In this document: positions 26,043-34,295 of the stretch, one piece after another | How the letters are laid out: every line of letters starts with the position of its first letter | Numbering within the stretch: the stretch's first letter is position 1 | Origin: Lysobacteraceae bacterium | GTDB lineage: Bacteria > Pseudomonadota > Gammaproteobacteria > Nevskiales > Nevskiaceae | Direction: 5' to 3' | Length of the DNA stretch: 64,000 bases | Assembly: GCA_013823855.1 (NCBI GenBank) | Contig: PNMW01000011.1 | Location: 181,558-245,557, forward strand | Notes under the pieces: generated by a model | Databases searched by the model: none | What the model saw: only the letters and a program-made list of their open reading frames with translations | Told to the model about the DNA's origin: nothing | Position numbers and translations under genes: made by a program

Positions 26043-26072
26043 AAGGGCCGGCATCGCTGCCGGCCCTTCGTC
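26043..26072 (+). terminator. Rho-independent terminator after hldD
   Basis: AAGGGCCGGC (26043-26052), loop ATCGCT and GCCGGCCCTT (26059-26068) make a perfect 10-bp stem followed by CGTCGTTTC. The loop and closing GC pairs are the same as in the terminator after rmuC. Confidence 0.8.
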
Positions 26073-26247
26073 GTTTCAACCGCTGTCGCCAGACGAAACT
26101 GCGGGATCAGCGGGCGTCGATGGTCGGCGCCGGAAACACGGTGCCGATACCGTCCCCGGCGATGGTCTGGCCGACCCTTGGCGCCGTGCTGCCCCTGTGC
26201 AGCTTGATCACCGTTACAGAGTTGCTGGTCGTCAGCTTCAGCGTGGA

Positions 26248-26886
26248 TCAGAGGTTGAAGCGCAGGCCGCCGTGCACGCCGTGCGAGTCGAACTTGACGT
26301 CGGAGGCGCGCACTTCGGTGTAGCGGTACTCGACGAACAGGCGCAGGAACGGGAACACCGACAGATCGACGCCGAGCAGCGAATCGAGGCCGTCCGAGCC
26401 GTAGCCGGCGTAGCCATCGCTGTCGATGCGGCCGACCCGGGCATAGGCGCCGATGAACGGCAGCGGGTCGAAGCGGCCGAGCACGCCGTAGTCGTAGCCG
26501 TTGCTGTTGCCGGATCCGGCGCCGCCCAGCTTGATGTCCTGAGTGACGTAGTGGGCGTACACGCCAGCGGTGAGGATCGGCAGGATCGGCAGCGACACGG
26601 CATAGCCGCCGCCGATGCGGTACTCGTCGATGCGCGCGTTGAGGCCGTCGCCGTAGGCGTCGTCCTCGGGGTTGTGGCGCGTGTACTGGACGTCGGCGAA
26701 TGGGCCGCCGAGCAGCTTCAGGTTGGCACGGACGCCGTACTCGACGCCTTCTCCGTCACCGGAGCCGTTGCCGGCGGCATCGATCGAGGTGGCGCCGCCG
26801 AAGGCGTCGGCTTCAAGGGACAGGCCCGGCAGCGCGAGCGCGGGCAGCGGGGCGACGAGAGCGAGGGCAAGCAGGGTCTTGTTCAT
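26248..26886 (-). CDS. Outer-membrane beta-barrel protein, YfaZ-like
   Basis: A 212-residue small barrel protein. A signal peptide (MNKTLLALALVAPLPALA) is followed by Gly-rich alternating strands such as EYGVRANLKLLGGPFADVQY, EYRIGGGYAVSLPILPILTA and LRLFVEYRYTEV. The terminal residues GVHGGLRFNL end in a hydrophobic-x pattern close to the barrel-assembly signal. The fold resembles YfaZ/opacity-type proteins; its function is unknown. It is transcribed alone and lies after the 51-residue small gene on the same strand. Confidence 0.8.
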   Translation of the reverse strand: MNKTLLALALVAPLPALALPGLSLEADAFGGATSIDAAGNGSGDGEGVEYGVRANLKLLGGPFADVQYTRHNPEDDAYGDGLNARIDEYRIGGGYAVSLPILPILTAGVYAHYVTQDIKLGGAGSGNSNGYDYGVLGRFDPLPFIGAYARVGRIDSDGYAGYGSDGLDSLLGVDLSVFPFLRLFVEYRYTEVRASDVKFDSHGVHGGLRFNL

Positions 26887-26953
26887 GCGCGGACTTTAAA
26901 CCGTCCGCGCCAGGCTTGGGGAGGGACCGACCCTGCCGCCGGTCGCGGTGGCA

Positions 26954-27109
26954 TCAGCGAGGCGCGGCGGCCTGCGGCGGGGCCGATGTCGGCATGGCCG
27001 AGCGCGTGGCGATGCCGCGCAGGCGCTGGTCGGCGCGGATCTTGTCCTGCTCGCGCTGGCGCTCGGCCATCTGGCGAAGGATGCGGGAATAAGCGATGGC
27101 GGTCTGCAT
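26954..27109 (-). CDS. Small basic protein of 51 residues, unknown function
   Basis: The frame runs from an ATG at 27109 to a TGA at 26954-26956 and is preceded by GAGGAGA six bases upstream, one of the best ribosome-binding sites in the window. The product begins MQTAIAYSRILRQMAERQRE, has a charged helical first half rich in Arg and Gln, and ends in an Ala/Pro-rich tail. No membrane segment or cysteine is present. Codon use is GC3-rich, as in neighbouring genes. It lies between an alpha/beta hydrolase and an outer-membrane barrel on the same strand and may be cotranscribed with either. It was too short for ordinary frame listing. Confidence 0.6.
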   Translation of the reverse strand: MQTAIAYSRILRQMAERQREQDKIRADQRLRGIATRSAMPTSAPPQAAAPR

Positions 27110-27226
27110 GACGATGTCTCCTCGAACGATGGCCGGCGGGCCGATGGAGGAATCGTCGCGCTGCGCCGCGTCGCCGCCGCAGGGATGGCGACGAACGCGG
27201 CGAGCGTGGCGGCCGAACGGCAGCTC

Positions 27227-28120
27227 CTATTTCAGATGCTCGGCAAACCAGTCGCGCGAGCCCGGGCCGGCGGTCGCGAAGTTGTCGATGTAGGCGGCGA
27301 AATGGCCACCGGGCATGGTCAGCAGCTTCTTCGGCTGCAGCGCCTTCTCGTAGGCTTCCAGCGCCAGATCGGCCACCGTCAGGTGGTCGCCGAGCTGCAC
27401 CAGCATCAGCAGCGGCGTCGGGCTGATCTGGGCGATGTAGGCGCCCGGGTTGTATTCCATGAACATCTCGACCGAGCGCAGGGTCACCTCGTTGATCCAG
27501 GTGTCGGTCTTCTTGCTGCCGACGTCGACCATGAAGTCATAGCTGTCGGTGGTCGGCAGGGCGCACGGCGAGCCGTCGTTGGACACCACCGGCAGGCGGA
27601 TCGGCGGCTGGCCGGCGTAGCGGGCGCGGCGGTCGGCATCGAACATCGCGCGCATGCCGGCCATCGCATGGGCCGGGACGATGCGCTGGGCATTGCGCGG
27701 GCCATCGACCAGCGGCACCTGCGACACCACGCACTTGACGCGGCGATCGAGCGCCGCCACCACCAGCACGTGGCCGCCGCTGTAGCTGGAGCCGAAGATG
27801 CCGATCCTCGACGCATCGGTTTCGGGCAGCGTTTCGGCGAAGGTGATCGCGTCGCGATAGCCGTTGATCTGCGCCCAGGGATCGATCTCCTGGCGCGGCT
27901 CGCCGTCGCTGGCGCCGAGATTGCGGTGGTCGTAGACCAGCACGGCCATGCCGGAGGCGCAGTACAGATCGGCGTACTTGTCGAGAAACAGCTCCTTGGT
28001 TGCCGAAAAGCCGTGGGCCATGACGATGGTCGGGAACGGCCCCTTGCCGCTGTCCGGCAGGTAATGCCAGCCGCGCAGCGTGACGCCATCGTCGGTCTTG
28101 AATTCGATGTTCTTGCGCAT
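27227..28120 (-). CDS. Alpha/beta hydrolase
   Basis: A 297-residue alpha/beta hydrolase fold enzyme. The oxyanion HGF motif is in IVMAHGFSATKE (about residue 36), the nucleophile elbow is GSSYSGG (Ser near 112), and the catalytic His is in MPGGHFAAY near the C-terminus. The pattern VLVYDHRNLGASDGEPRQEI is typical of the acetyl-xylan-esterase/dienelactone hydrolase-like group and of proteins related to YcjY. No signal peptide is present. Downstream on the same strand is the small 51-residue gene; upstream is an FKBP gene, 38 bases away. Substrate is unknown. Confidence 0.87.
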   Translation of the reverse strand: MRKNIEFKTDDGVTLRGWHYLPDSGKGPFPTIVMAHGFSATKELFLDKYADLYCASGMAVLVYDHRNLGASDGEPRQEIDPWAQINGYRDAITFAETLPETDASRIGIFGSSYSGGHVLVVAALDRRVKCVVSQVPLVDGPRNAQRIVPAHAMAGMRAMFDADRRARYAGQPPIRLPVVSNDGSPCALPTTDSYDFMVDVGSKKTDTWINEVTLRSVEMFMEYNPGAYIAQISPTPLLMLVQLGDHLTVADLALEAYEKALQPKKLLTMPGGHFAAYIDNFATAGPGSRDWFAEHLK

Positions 28121-28158
28121 CGGTGTATCTCCTCGTGGTGCGGGGTGCGGCGGATCGC

Positions 28159-28506
28159 TCAGACGCCGAGCAGCTCGACTTCGAACAGCAGGGTGGCGTT
28201 CGGCGGGATCACGCCGCCGGCGCCGCTGGCGCCGTAGCCGAGATCGGACGGAATCACCAGCCGCCGGGTGCCGCCGACCTTCATGCCCGCAACGCCTTCG
28301 TCCCAGCCGCGAATCACCCGGCCGCCGCCGAGCGGAAACGCGAACGGCTGGCCGCGATCCTTGCTGGAATCGAATTTCCTGCCGGCCACGCCGTCCTTGT
28401 AGAGCCAGCCGGTGTAATGGACGCTGACGCGCTGCCCGGCGGTGGCGGTGGCCCCGTTGCCTTCGACGCTGTCCTCGTACTGAAGGCCGGATGCGGTGGT
28501 GATCAT
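28159..28506 (-). CDS. FKBP-type peptidyl-prolyl cis-trans isomerase
   Basis: A 115-residue single-domain FKBP without signal peptide, so probably cytoplasmic. Characteristic segments are VSVHYTGWLYKDG, FDSSKDRGQPFAFPLG, VIRGWDEGVAGM, LVIPSDLGYG and IPPNATLLFEVELL. It speeds Xaa-Pro isomerisation during folding. The length and lack of an N-terminal dimerisation domain match the small FkpA/FklB C-domain type. It lies 38 bases upstream of the alpha/beta hydrolase on the same strand, so the two may be cotranscribed. Confidence 0.93.
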   Translation of the reverse strand: MITTASGLQYEDSVEGNGATATAGQRVSVHYTGWLYKDGVAGRKFDSSKDRGQPFAFPLGGGRVIRGWDEGVAGMKVGGTRRLVIPSDLGYGASGAGGVIPPNATLLFEVELLGV

Positions 28507-28651
28507 CGTGATGTCCTGTTGAGGCCTACGCGGCCGGAGCGCGCAGCATACGGCGCGAGCTATCCGGAGCGACCGTCAGGGCTCGCCCTCGAAAGCCGAC
28601 CGCAAGCGACCATTGCGAGAGCACCGAGAAAAGCCTGTTCGCACGACGTAT

Positions 28652-28712
28652 ACGAAGACCACAAAGTAAAAATCTGCTTTCCGTCCTTCTTCGCGTTCCT
28701 TGTGGACTTCGT
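28652..28712. repeat. Hairpin repeat resembling a small MITE-like element
   Basis: ACGAAGACCACAA (28652-28664) and TTGTGGACTTCGT (28700-28712) pair with one mismatch around 35 bases. The sequence is AT-rich compared with both flanks. It resembles the dispersed 'cacgaagaccac' hairpins found between genes of many proteobacteria. It sits in the 264-base gap between the FKBP and RIO-kinase genes. Confidence 0.45.
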
Positions 28713-28770
28713 GAGAAATCGCTGCAGTCCGCTTTCTTCGCGTACACCCCGAACCCGGCGACAATGCGTG

Positions 28771-29634
28771 ATGAAAACCCCGCGCGGTCTCGAACCGCTG
28801 ATCGAAGACGGCATCATCGAATCGGTGATCCGCCCGCTGAAGAGCGGCAAGGAAGCCTCCGTCTATGTCGTCGACTGCGGCGGCGGCGTGATCCGCTGCG
28901 CCAAGGTTTACAAGGAAGCCGAGAAGCGTGGCTTCCACAAGCTGGCCGAATACCAGGAAGGCCGGAGCTATCGCGGCAGCCGCGACCAGCGGGCGATGGG
29001 CAAGCGCTCCAGGCACGGTCGCAAGCAGCAGGAGGAAGCCTGGAAGAACGCCGAGGTCGACGCGCTTTACCGGCTCGAAGCGGCCGGCGTGCGGGTGCCG
29101 AAGCCGCACGGCTATTTCGACGGCGTGCTGGTGATGGAGCTGGTCCGCGATGCCGACGGCGGCCCGGCGATGCGCCTGAACGACGTGACGCCGACGCCCG
29201 ACGAAGCACGAGCCTGGCACGGTTTCCTGATGAACCAGATCGTGCGGATGCTCTGTGCCGGGCTGATCCACGGCGATCTGTCGGAATTCAACGTGCTGCT
29301 CGGGCCGGATGGCCCGGTGATCATCGACCTGCCACAGGCGATCGATGCGGCTGGCAACAACAACGCATTCCGGATGCTGGCCCGCGATGTCGAGAACATC
29401 ACCGCCTATTGCGCGCGGCAGGCGCCGGAACTGCGCAACAGCTGGTACGCCCACGAGATCTGGGCCTTGTTCGAGGCTGCAACCTTGCGCCCGGACAGCG
29501 TGCTCACCGGCGAATTCACCTTCCCCGAAGGTGCAGCGGATGTCGACAGCGTGCTCGCCCAGATCGAGGAAGCGCGCTGGGAAGCCGAAGCCCGCCAGCG
29601 CGGCCGCGAAGCGGCGGCCGAAGCCGAGGACTAG
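28771..29634 (+). CDS. RIO-type serine protein kinase
   Basis: A 287-residue RIO1-like kinase. The ATP-binding part has SGKEASVYVVDCGGGVIRCA with the lysine in AKVYKEA. The catalytic loop is LIHGDLSEFNVLL, and the metal-binding motif is VIIDLPQAID in place of the DFG of ordinary kinases. The KRGFHKLAEYQEGRSYRGSR region is the RIO flexible loop. A charged C-terminal helix follows the domain. Bacterial RIO kinases have unclear substrates, perhaps ribosome- or stress-linked. The ATG at 28771 matches the family start. A hairpin terminator overlaps its stop. Confidence 0.9.
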   Translation: MKTPRGLEPLIEDGIIESVIRPLKSGKEASVYVVDCGGGVIRCAKVYKEAEKRGFHKLAEYQEGRSYRGSRDQRAMGKRSRHGRKQQEEAWKNAEVDALYRLEAAGVRVPKPHGYFDGVLVMELVRDADGGPAMRLNDVTPTPDEARAWHGFLMNQIVRMLCAGLIHGDLSEFNVLLGPDGPVIIDLPQAIDAAGNNNAFRMLARDVENITAYCARQAPELRNSWYAHEIWALFEAATLRPDSVLTGEFTFPEGAADVDSVLAQIEEARWEAEARQRGREAAAEAED

Positions 29635-29663
29635 GACCGGCGCCGCTGCGCAGCGCCGGTCCT
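29633..29663. terminator. Bidirectional terminator hairpin
   Basis: AGGACCGGCGC (29633-29643) and GCGCCGGTCCT (29653-29663) form an 11-bp perfect stem over a self-complementary nine-base loop. It lies between the convergent RIO-kinase and DUF1302 stop codons. It lacks a T-run. Confidence 0.6.
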
Positions 29664-29670
29664 CAGGGCC

Positions 29671-31524
29671 TCAGAACTGGTAGGCGAGCCGAAGGCCGAC
29701 TTCATCGGCGAAGTCGACGGTGCCGACGATGTTCTCGTTCTGCTTGCCGAGATGGCCGTTCAGATAGTTGTAGAAGGCATCGATGGTGATCGAACCGTTC
29801 GGCTTCCACTTCAGGGTCGGCTGCAGGAACACGCCGCCCTGCAGGTCGTAGAGCATCGCGATGTCGGCGCGCCAGACCAGGTTCGGGAACGGCTGCTGCG
29901 CCGCCAGCGCGATCGCCCGGTAGCCGCCGCCGACGCCGCGTGATTCGCGCCCCGCATCGCCGCCCATGCCGCCGAGGTAGCGGCCGAACAGGTCGCTGTG
30001 CGATTTGTAGATGCCCTGGGCGACGAAGTAGGTGGCCGGGAATCGGCTGCTGAAGCGGTGGTACTTCTCCATCACCAGCGCCGCAGTGACTTCCTTCTTG
30101 GTCAGGAACTCCTTGCGCAGGCTCGGATCGGTGAAGGTCCGGTTCGGCACGTACAGCGCTTCGAAGTTGACGATCAGCTGTTCCAGGAAGGAGCCGGGCG
30201 TGCCGTCGAAGATGTAGCTGGCGCCGACGCCGATGTCGTCCTCGCGCCGGTACTCGCGTGCGATGTGCCCTCGCAGGCCGCCATTGTTCTGGCCGAGCAG
30301 CCCGCCGCCGGCGATCTGGAAGAACGAATCGAGCTGTGCCGATGCACCGTTGTAGTCGTCGACATTCGCGGCGCCGAGGGCGGCGGTGTACGGCTGGAAA
30401 TCGTCGACGATGGCGTTCAGCGCAGTCACTCCGTTGAGCCGGGTCAGGCCGGCGTAATGGAACCATTCCCGGGCCGACCAGACACCGCTGGTGTCGACCT
30501 CCAGCGGCACGAACTGCATCGCCTCGCCGGAGCCGGGGAGGCCCGGCAGATCGCGATTGACGCCCGAGGCGGTCCAGCGATAGACGCCGTCCGGGTTGTA
30601 GCGGTGGGCATAGACCGCCTGCAGGCCGAGGCCGCCGACCTCGCCCTTGAAGCGGACGCCGGCGTCGAGCTTGTCGTCGTGGCGCGCGTACTGGTCGTGC
30701 ACGGTGAACTGCGAGGCGATGACGTTGTACGGCGTGTTCGGATTCGACAGCACCGACGGCTGGAATTTCTGCACGTAGGCATCGGCGAGCCAGCCGCTCT
30801 CGAACGAATAGGTGACGCGCGCCGCCGGCGCGGCGACGCGCTTGTCGGAGAACTCTTCCGAGGCGAAATCGAGCACCGAATGGCGGCGGAAATCGAGGCC
30901 GTTGGGCACGTCGAGCACCCGGAAGAAGATCGCCTGACCCCAGGCGATCTGCTGCACGCCTGCGCGCACGCTCAAGGCCCCGCTGGAATATTCGAGCACC
31001 AGCGCCGGCAGGTCGATCAGGTATTGGCGGCCGGACCATTCCAGCGGCTGGGCGCGGGCCTTGCCGTCGACGTCGTACTGGAAGTAGTCGGGCCGATGGC
31101 TGAGCCGGCCGGCGGCCTGGCTGCTGATCCGGCTGTCGTCGTATTCCGCGTAGAACGCCGGATCGAAGACGCCGCGCACGCGCATCGTCGCGTTGAAGCT
31201 GTCGCCGAGGCGCAGCTTGCTTTCGACTTCGCCTCGGAACAACTGCAGGTTGACGATCTGGCTCTGGTTCTCGCCGCTGCGCGTCGTGGTGTCCGGGAAC
31301 AGGCCGTTGCGGGCGGTGGCCACCCCGTTGAAGGGGTTGCCGGTCTGGTTGAACGGATTGAGCTTGCCGTTCGAGGTGGTGAAGGCCGTTTCCGAACGGA
31401 CGAAGCCGCCGATCGACAGGTTGGGGCCCGCCAGGTAGGCGAGCCAGCCGCCGCCGGCAGGGTCGGCCCCCTGGGCCATCGGGGTAGTGCAGCAGGCGGC
31501 CAGCAGCAGTGCTTTCTTGTTCAC
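29671..31524 (-). CDS. DUF1302 family outer-membrane protein
   Basis: A 617-residue member of the DUF1302 family of large beta-barrel proteins. The signal peptide (MNKKALLLAACCTTPMAQGA) is followed by repeated amphipathic strands such as FVRSETAFTTSNGKLNPF, LRGHIAREYRREDDIGVG and VWRADIAMLYDLQGGVFL. The C-terminus ends in LRLAYQF, a classic barrel-assembly signal with a final Phe. Members are often paired with DUF1329 proteins and linked to lipid, alkane or hydrophobic substrate use; no DUF1329 gene is in this window. Translation starts at a GTG with a near-ideal AAGGAGGTG ribosome-binding site. Function is inferred from the family only. Confidence 0.87.
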   Translation of the reverse strand: MNKKALLLAACCTTPMAQGADPAGGGWLAYLAGPNLSIGGFVRSETAFTTSNGKLNPFNQTGNPFNGVATARNGLFPDTTTRSGENQSQIVNLQLFRGEVESKLRLGDSFNATMRVRGVFDPAFYAEYDDSRISSQAAGRLSHRPDYFQYDVDGKARAQPLEWSGRQYLIDLPALVLEYSSGALSVRAGVQQIAWGQAIFFRVLDVPNGLDFRRHSVLDFASEEFSDKRVAAPAARVTYSFESGWLADAYVQKFQPSVLSNPNTPYNVIASQFTVHDQYARHDDKLDAGVRFKGEVGGLGLQAVYAHRYNPDGVYRWTASGVNRDLPGLPGSGEAMQFVPLEVDTSGVWSAREWFHYAGLTRLNGVTALNAIVDDFQPYTAALGAANVDDYNGASAQLDSFFQIAGGGLLGQNNGGLRGHIAREYRREDDIGVGASYIFDGTPGSFLEQLIVNFEALYVPNRTFTDPSLRKEFLTKKEVTAALVMEKYHRFSSRFPATYFVAQGIYKSHSDLFGRYLGGMGGDAGRESRGVGGGYRAIALAAQQPFPNLVWRADIAMLYDLQGGVFLQPTLKWKPNGSITIDAFYNYLNGHLGKQNENIVGTVDFADEVGLRLAYQF

Positions 31525-31926
31525 GACGTCACCTCCTTCTCATGGGCGTCGCCCGGTACCGGGCGAGCGGGGACGACAGCGCCGGAATCGCTCCGACCGC
31601 CTGTCGGCTAATTGACGCCTCCGGGTTCGCCTCGCGCCCTGTACCGTAGGTGTGGCCTACGAATTCAAGGCGGGTGACGGGAATCCGGCGCGTCTTTCAA
31701 CGCCCTGCCACGGAAAGGGTTTTATTCGTCAGAACACCGTCGCAGGTAGGCCACTGGAGCAAGCGGTGTTCCCGGCGCGGGCCGGATTGGTATGGAAGCA
31801 GACGATATGCCGAAGCGCGTGCGCGGCGGATGCAGCCCGCAGCGGGAACCACGATCCGGCTGCCGCGTGGCAGCAGGCCCGGATCGCTGGAAGAAGGGTC
31901 GCGGCCGGTCGCCGGACCGGTGCCGC
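31525..31926. other. 402-base gap upstream of DUF1302, with an 18-bp palindrome
   Basis: No convincing gene is seen. TCGCCCGGTACCGGGCGA at 31549-31566 is a perfect palindrome just upstream of the DUF1302 ribosome-binding site and could be an operator or leader hairpin. A smaller hairpin, GTAGG-TGTGG-CCTAC, lies near 31648. The rest is featureless to me. Confidence 0.5.
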
Positions 31927-32622
31927 TCAGACCGACAGCGTATCCAGCTCGGCGTAGGCCTTGCCGAGCCAGACCTTGACCCGGCTGCGTTCGAGCATGC
32001 CGAGACCGGTCAGCTCCTTGTCGCCGCCGTGCGCCGCGGCCCAGAAGCTGGCGCTGCGGGCGTCGATCTTGTTCATCACCGTGTCGTGCAGACGCGGGAA
32101 GCTGACGATGCGGGCGCCGAGGTCCCTGGCGCGGGCCTTTTCGCCGGATTTCTCGAAAATGCCGAAATCGTCGCCGCGCAGCTGGTTCAGCACCAGCACG
32201 TAGTCGAGATGGTCGTCGAAGCGGTCGAACAGCTTGCGCAGCAGGTCGACCGAATCCTTGCCCGAGTCCATCACGTGCCAGTAGCGGATGCGGATGCCGA
32301 CTTCCTTGGCCAGTTCCAGCGCGCCCGATTCCTCGATCCAGTTGACCAGCGGCTGGTGGGTCTGCGCGGCGAGGTCGACGAGGATGCGGCGTTCCGGATC
32401 TTGGGCGGCCGCTTCGACGACCTTGTCGAGGCTGTCGTAGTCATCGATCACCACCGGCGACGCGAAGCCGGCATAGAAACGCAGCAGCGCGCCATGCGAG
32501 CGGTCGGAATCGAAGCCGAGGAACGGCAGCTTGTGGTCGATCAGGTACTGCGCGAGCACGCGCGCGACCAGCGACTTGCCGACGCCGCCTTTCTCGCCGC
32601 CGATGAAATGGATGATGGACAT
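31927..32622 (-). CDS. ParA/MinD-like P-loop ATPase, orphan
   Basis: A 231-residue deviant-Walker ATPase. GGEKGGVGKSLVARVLAQYL opens the protein after MSIIHFI, the signature lysine lying in KGGVGK. FLGFDSDRSHGALLRF is switch I, and RILVDLAAQT is the Walker B-like switch II. Its closest relatives seem to be short standalone nucleotide-binding or mobilisation-type proteins rather than chromosomal ParA, as the C-terminus is short and no ParB or parS site is nearby. The ATG at 32622 begins the family motif; the frame runs open further upstream. What it positions or regulates is unknown. Confidence 0.8.
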   Translation of the reverse strand: MSIIHFIGGEKGGVGKSLVARVLAQYLIDHKLPFLGFDSDRSHGALLRFYAGFASPVVIDDYDSLDKVVEAAAQDPERRILVDLAAQTHQPLVNWIEESGALELAKEVGIRIRYWHVMDSGKDSVDLLRKLFDRFDDHLDYVLVLNQLRGDDFGIFEKSGEKARARDLGARIVSFPRLHDTVMNKIDARSASFWAAAHGGDKELTGLGMLERSRVKVWLGKAYAELDTLSV

Positions 32623-32772
32623 GGTGCTGCCGCTCCTGAGGTGGGGGACGTCGTGCAGGCCAGGGCAGTCGGTCTTGGAAGGATTTTCGCTTTCGGCAGG
32701 CACAAGGCCTGCCAGAAGGGCGCGCAGGGTAGCAGCGCGCCGTGATCGCGGTCTGACGAAATCGGTCCTTGC

Positions 32773-33447
32773 TCAGTCGAAATGGAAGCGCGCGAAGCGG
32801 TCGACCGGCTCGCGCTCGGTGCGCAGGGTGTTCACGACCGCCGCGCTGTCGGCGTAGCCGAGCGCCATGCCGCAGTAGAGCAGCTCGTGCTCGGCGAGCT
32901 GGAAGTGCGCCTTCAGGGTCGTGCGCATCGTGCCCCAGAGCTCCTGGAAGCAGGACGCCACGCCGCGCTCGGTCGCCGCCAGCGCCACCGACTGCATGAA
33001 CATGCCCAGGTGCGCCCACTGGCCGTGACCCATGCGGCTGTCGATGACGAAGAACAGGCCGACCGGCGCGCCGAAGAAATCGAAGTTCTTCGCCAGCTGC
33101 TTCAGCCGCCCCGGCTTGTTGTCGCGGCCGATGCCGAGCAGCGCGTAAAGATCCTCGCCGACCTTGTAGCGGCGGCTGCGGTACGGATCCCAGAGATTGG
33201 CCGGGTAGACCGGATAGGCGCCTTCCTCGTCGGGGAACATGCCCGGCCCCTGGTAATTCCTGACCAGCTGCTTGACGGCCTCCTGCGCCGCCCCGGACAC
33301 CGCGATCACCTTCCACGGCTGCAGATTGCCGCCCGATGGCGACCACCGCGCCGCGTCGAGGATGTCGCGCAGGGTCGCTTCGGTCAGCGGCTGGTCGAGG
33401 AAGGCACGGGTCGAGATGCGGGCTTTCAGGGCTTCGGTGACGGTCAT
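32773..33447 (-). CDS. Nitroreductase family protein
   Basis: A 224-residue FMN-dependent nitroreductase fold protein. The N-terminal RISTRAFLDQPLTEATL carries the FMN-phosphate contact residues, and WSPSGGNLQPWKVIAV is the second FMN loop. SVALAATERGVASC and the C-terminal ALGYADS complete the family pattern. Such enzymes reduce nitro groups, quinones or flavins using NAD(P)H, as dimers. A flavin-reductase gene lies 71 bases upstream on the same strand. The two may be cotranscribed. The real substrate is unknown. Confidence 0.88.
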   Translation of the reverse strand: MTVTEALKARISTRAFLDQPLTEATLRDILDAARWSPSGGNLQPWKVIAVSGAAQEAVKQLVRNYQGPGMFPDEEGAYPVYPANLWDPYRSRRYKVGEDLYALLGIGRDNKPGRLKQLAKNFDFFGAPVGLFFVIDSRMGHGQWAHLGMFMQSVALAATERGVASCFQELWGTMRTTLKAHFQLAEHELLYCGMALGYADSAAVVNTLRTEREPVDRFARFHFD

Positions 33448-33518
33448 GGCGTCGGGCACGGTTCGGCGGATGAGGGATCGGTGTCCGCGCAGCCTAGCGC
33501 GAGCCGTGCGCGGCAGTC

Positions 33519-34142
33519 TCAGGCGCCCGGCCGTCGCATCCGGAAGCGCTTGGCGACGTCGATCGCGAAGTAGTCCGCCGGGCCGCCGCCGCGCAGGATC
33601 GGCTCGGCCGCGGCGGTGTCGTAGACGCCGTCGCTCAGCAGCGCCGCATCGATGTGCACGGCGATCACTTCGCCGAATACCATCCAGGTGTCGACCGGCG
33701 TGCCGTCGGCAGCGCTCAGCCGCAGCATCTGGCTCAGCCGGCATTCGAAGCTGACCGGCGATTCGGCGACTCTCGGCACGTCGATCAAGGTCGAGGCCAG
33801 TGGCGTGACGCCGGCCAGGCTGAACTCGTCGACCTCCGGACCGACGGCCGCGCAGCTGGCGTTCATCGCCTCGGCCAGCGGCCGGGTGGCGAGATTCCAG
33901 ACGAACACGCGACGCGCCTCGATGTTGCGGACCGTGTCCTTCCAGCCGATCGATGCGAAGCCGATGATCGGCGGCTGGTAGTTGAAGGCATTGAAGAAGC
34001 TGTACGGCGCGAGGTTGGCGATGCCGTCGCGGCCGCGGGTCGAGATCCAGCCGATCGGTCGCGGGCCGACGATGGCGTTGAACGGATCGTGGGCGAGGCG
34101 GTGACCCTCGCGCGGCTGGTAGCTGTGGAAGGTTCGGGACAT
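33519..34142 (-). CDS. Flavin reductase family protein
   Basis: A 207-residue protein with the split-barrel FMN-binding domain of flavin reductase-like proteins. Landmarks are DPFNAIVGPRPIGWISTRG, NLAPYSFFNAFNYQPPIIGF and RNIEARRVFVWNLATRPLAE. Family members either supply reduced flavin to monooxygenases or bind FMN for other reductions. It has no signal peptide. It is divergent from motA and upstream of the nitroreductase gene on the same strand. A partner monooxygenase is not adjacent, so the role is open. Confidence 0.88.
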   Translation of the reverse strand: MSRTFHSYQPREGHRLAHDPFNAIVGPRPIGWISTRGRDGIANLAPYSFFNAFNYQPPIIGFASIGWKDTVRNIEARRVFVWNLATRPLAEAMNASCAAVGPEVDEFSLAGVTPLASTLIDVPRVAESPVSFECRLSQMLRLSAADGTPVDTWMVFGEVIAVHIDAALLSDGVYDTAAAEPILRGGGPADYFAIDVAKRFRMRRPGA

Positions 34143-34234
34143 GGCCGCTGCGCGCCTGGAGGACGGCGGATTGTGACGCCGCCGCCGCTCGCATGGCGAT
34201 CACTGCCGCTGGGTCGCCGGTCGCCAGGCGGCGC

Positions 34235-34261
34235 TCAAGTAACCCGGGCGGAAGTCGATAG
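34235..34261 (+). promoter_or_regulatory. Sigma-28 (FliA)-type promoter upstream of motAB
   Basis: TCAAGTAA, an 11-base spacer and GTCGATAG match the flagellar sigma-28 consensus TAAAGTTT-N11-GCCGATAA closely, with the exact spacer. The element ends 34 bases before the motA ATG. It is strong evidence that motAB are class III flagellar genes in this host. Confidence 0.8.
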
Positions 34262-34295
34262 CCCGCGCAACCATCCCCGATCCGGATCGCTTGCC

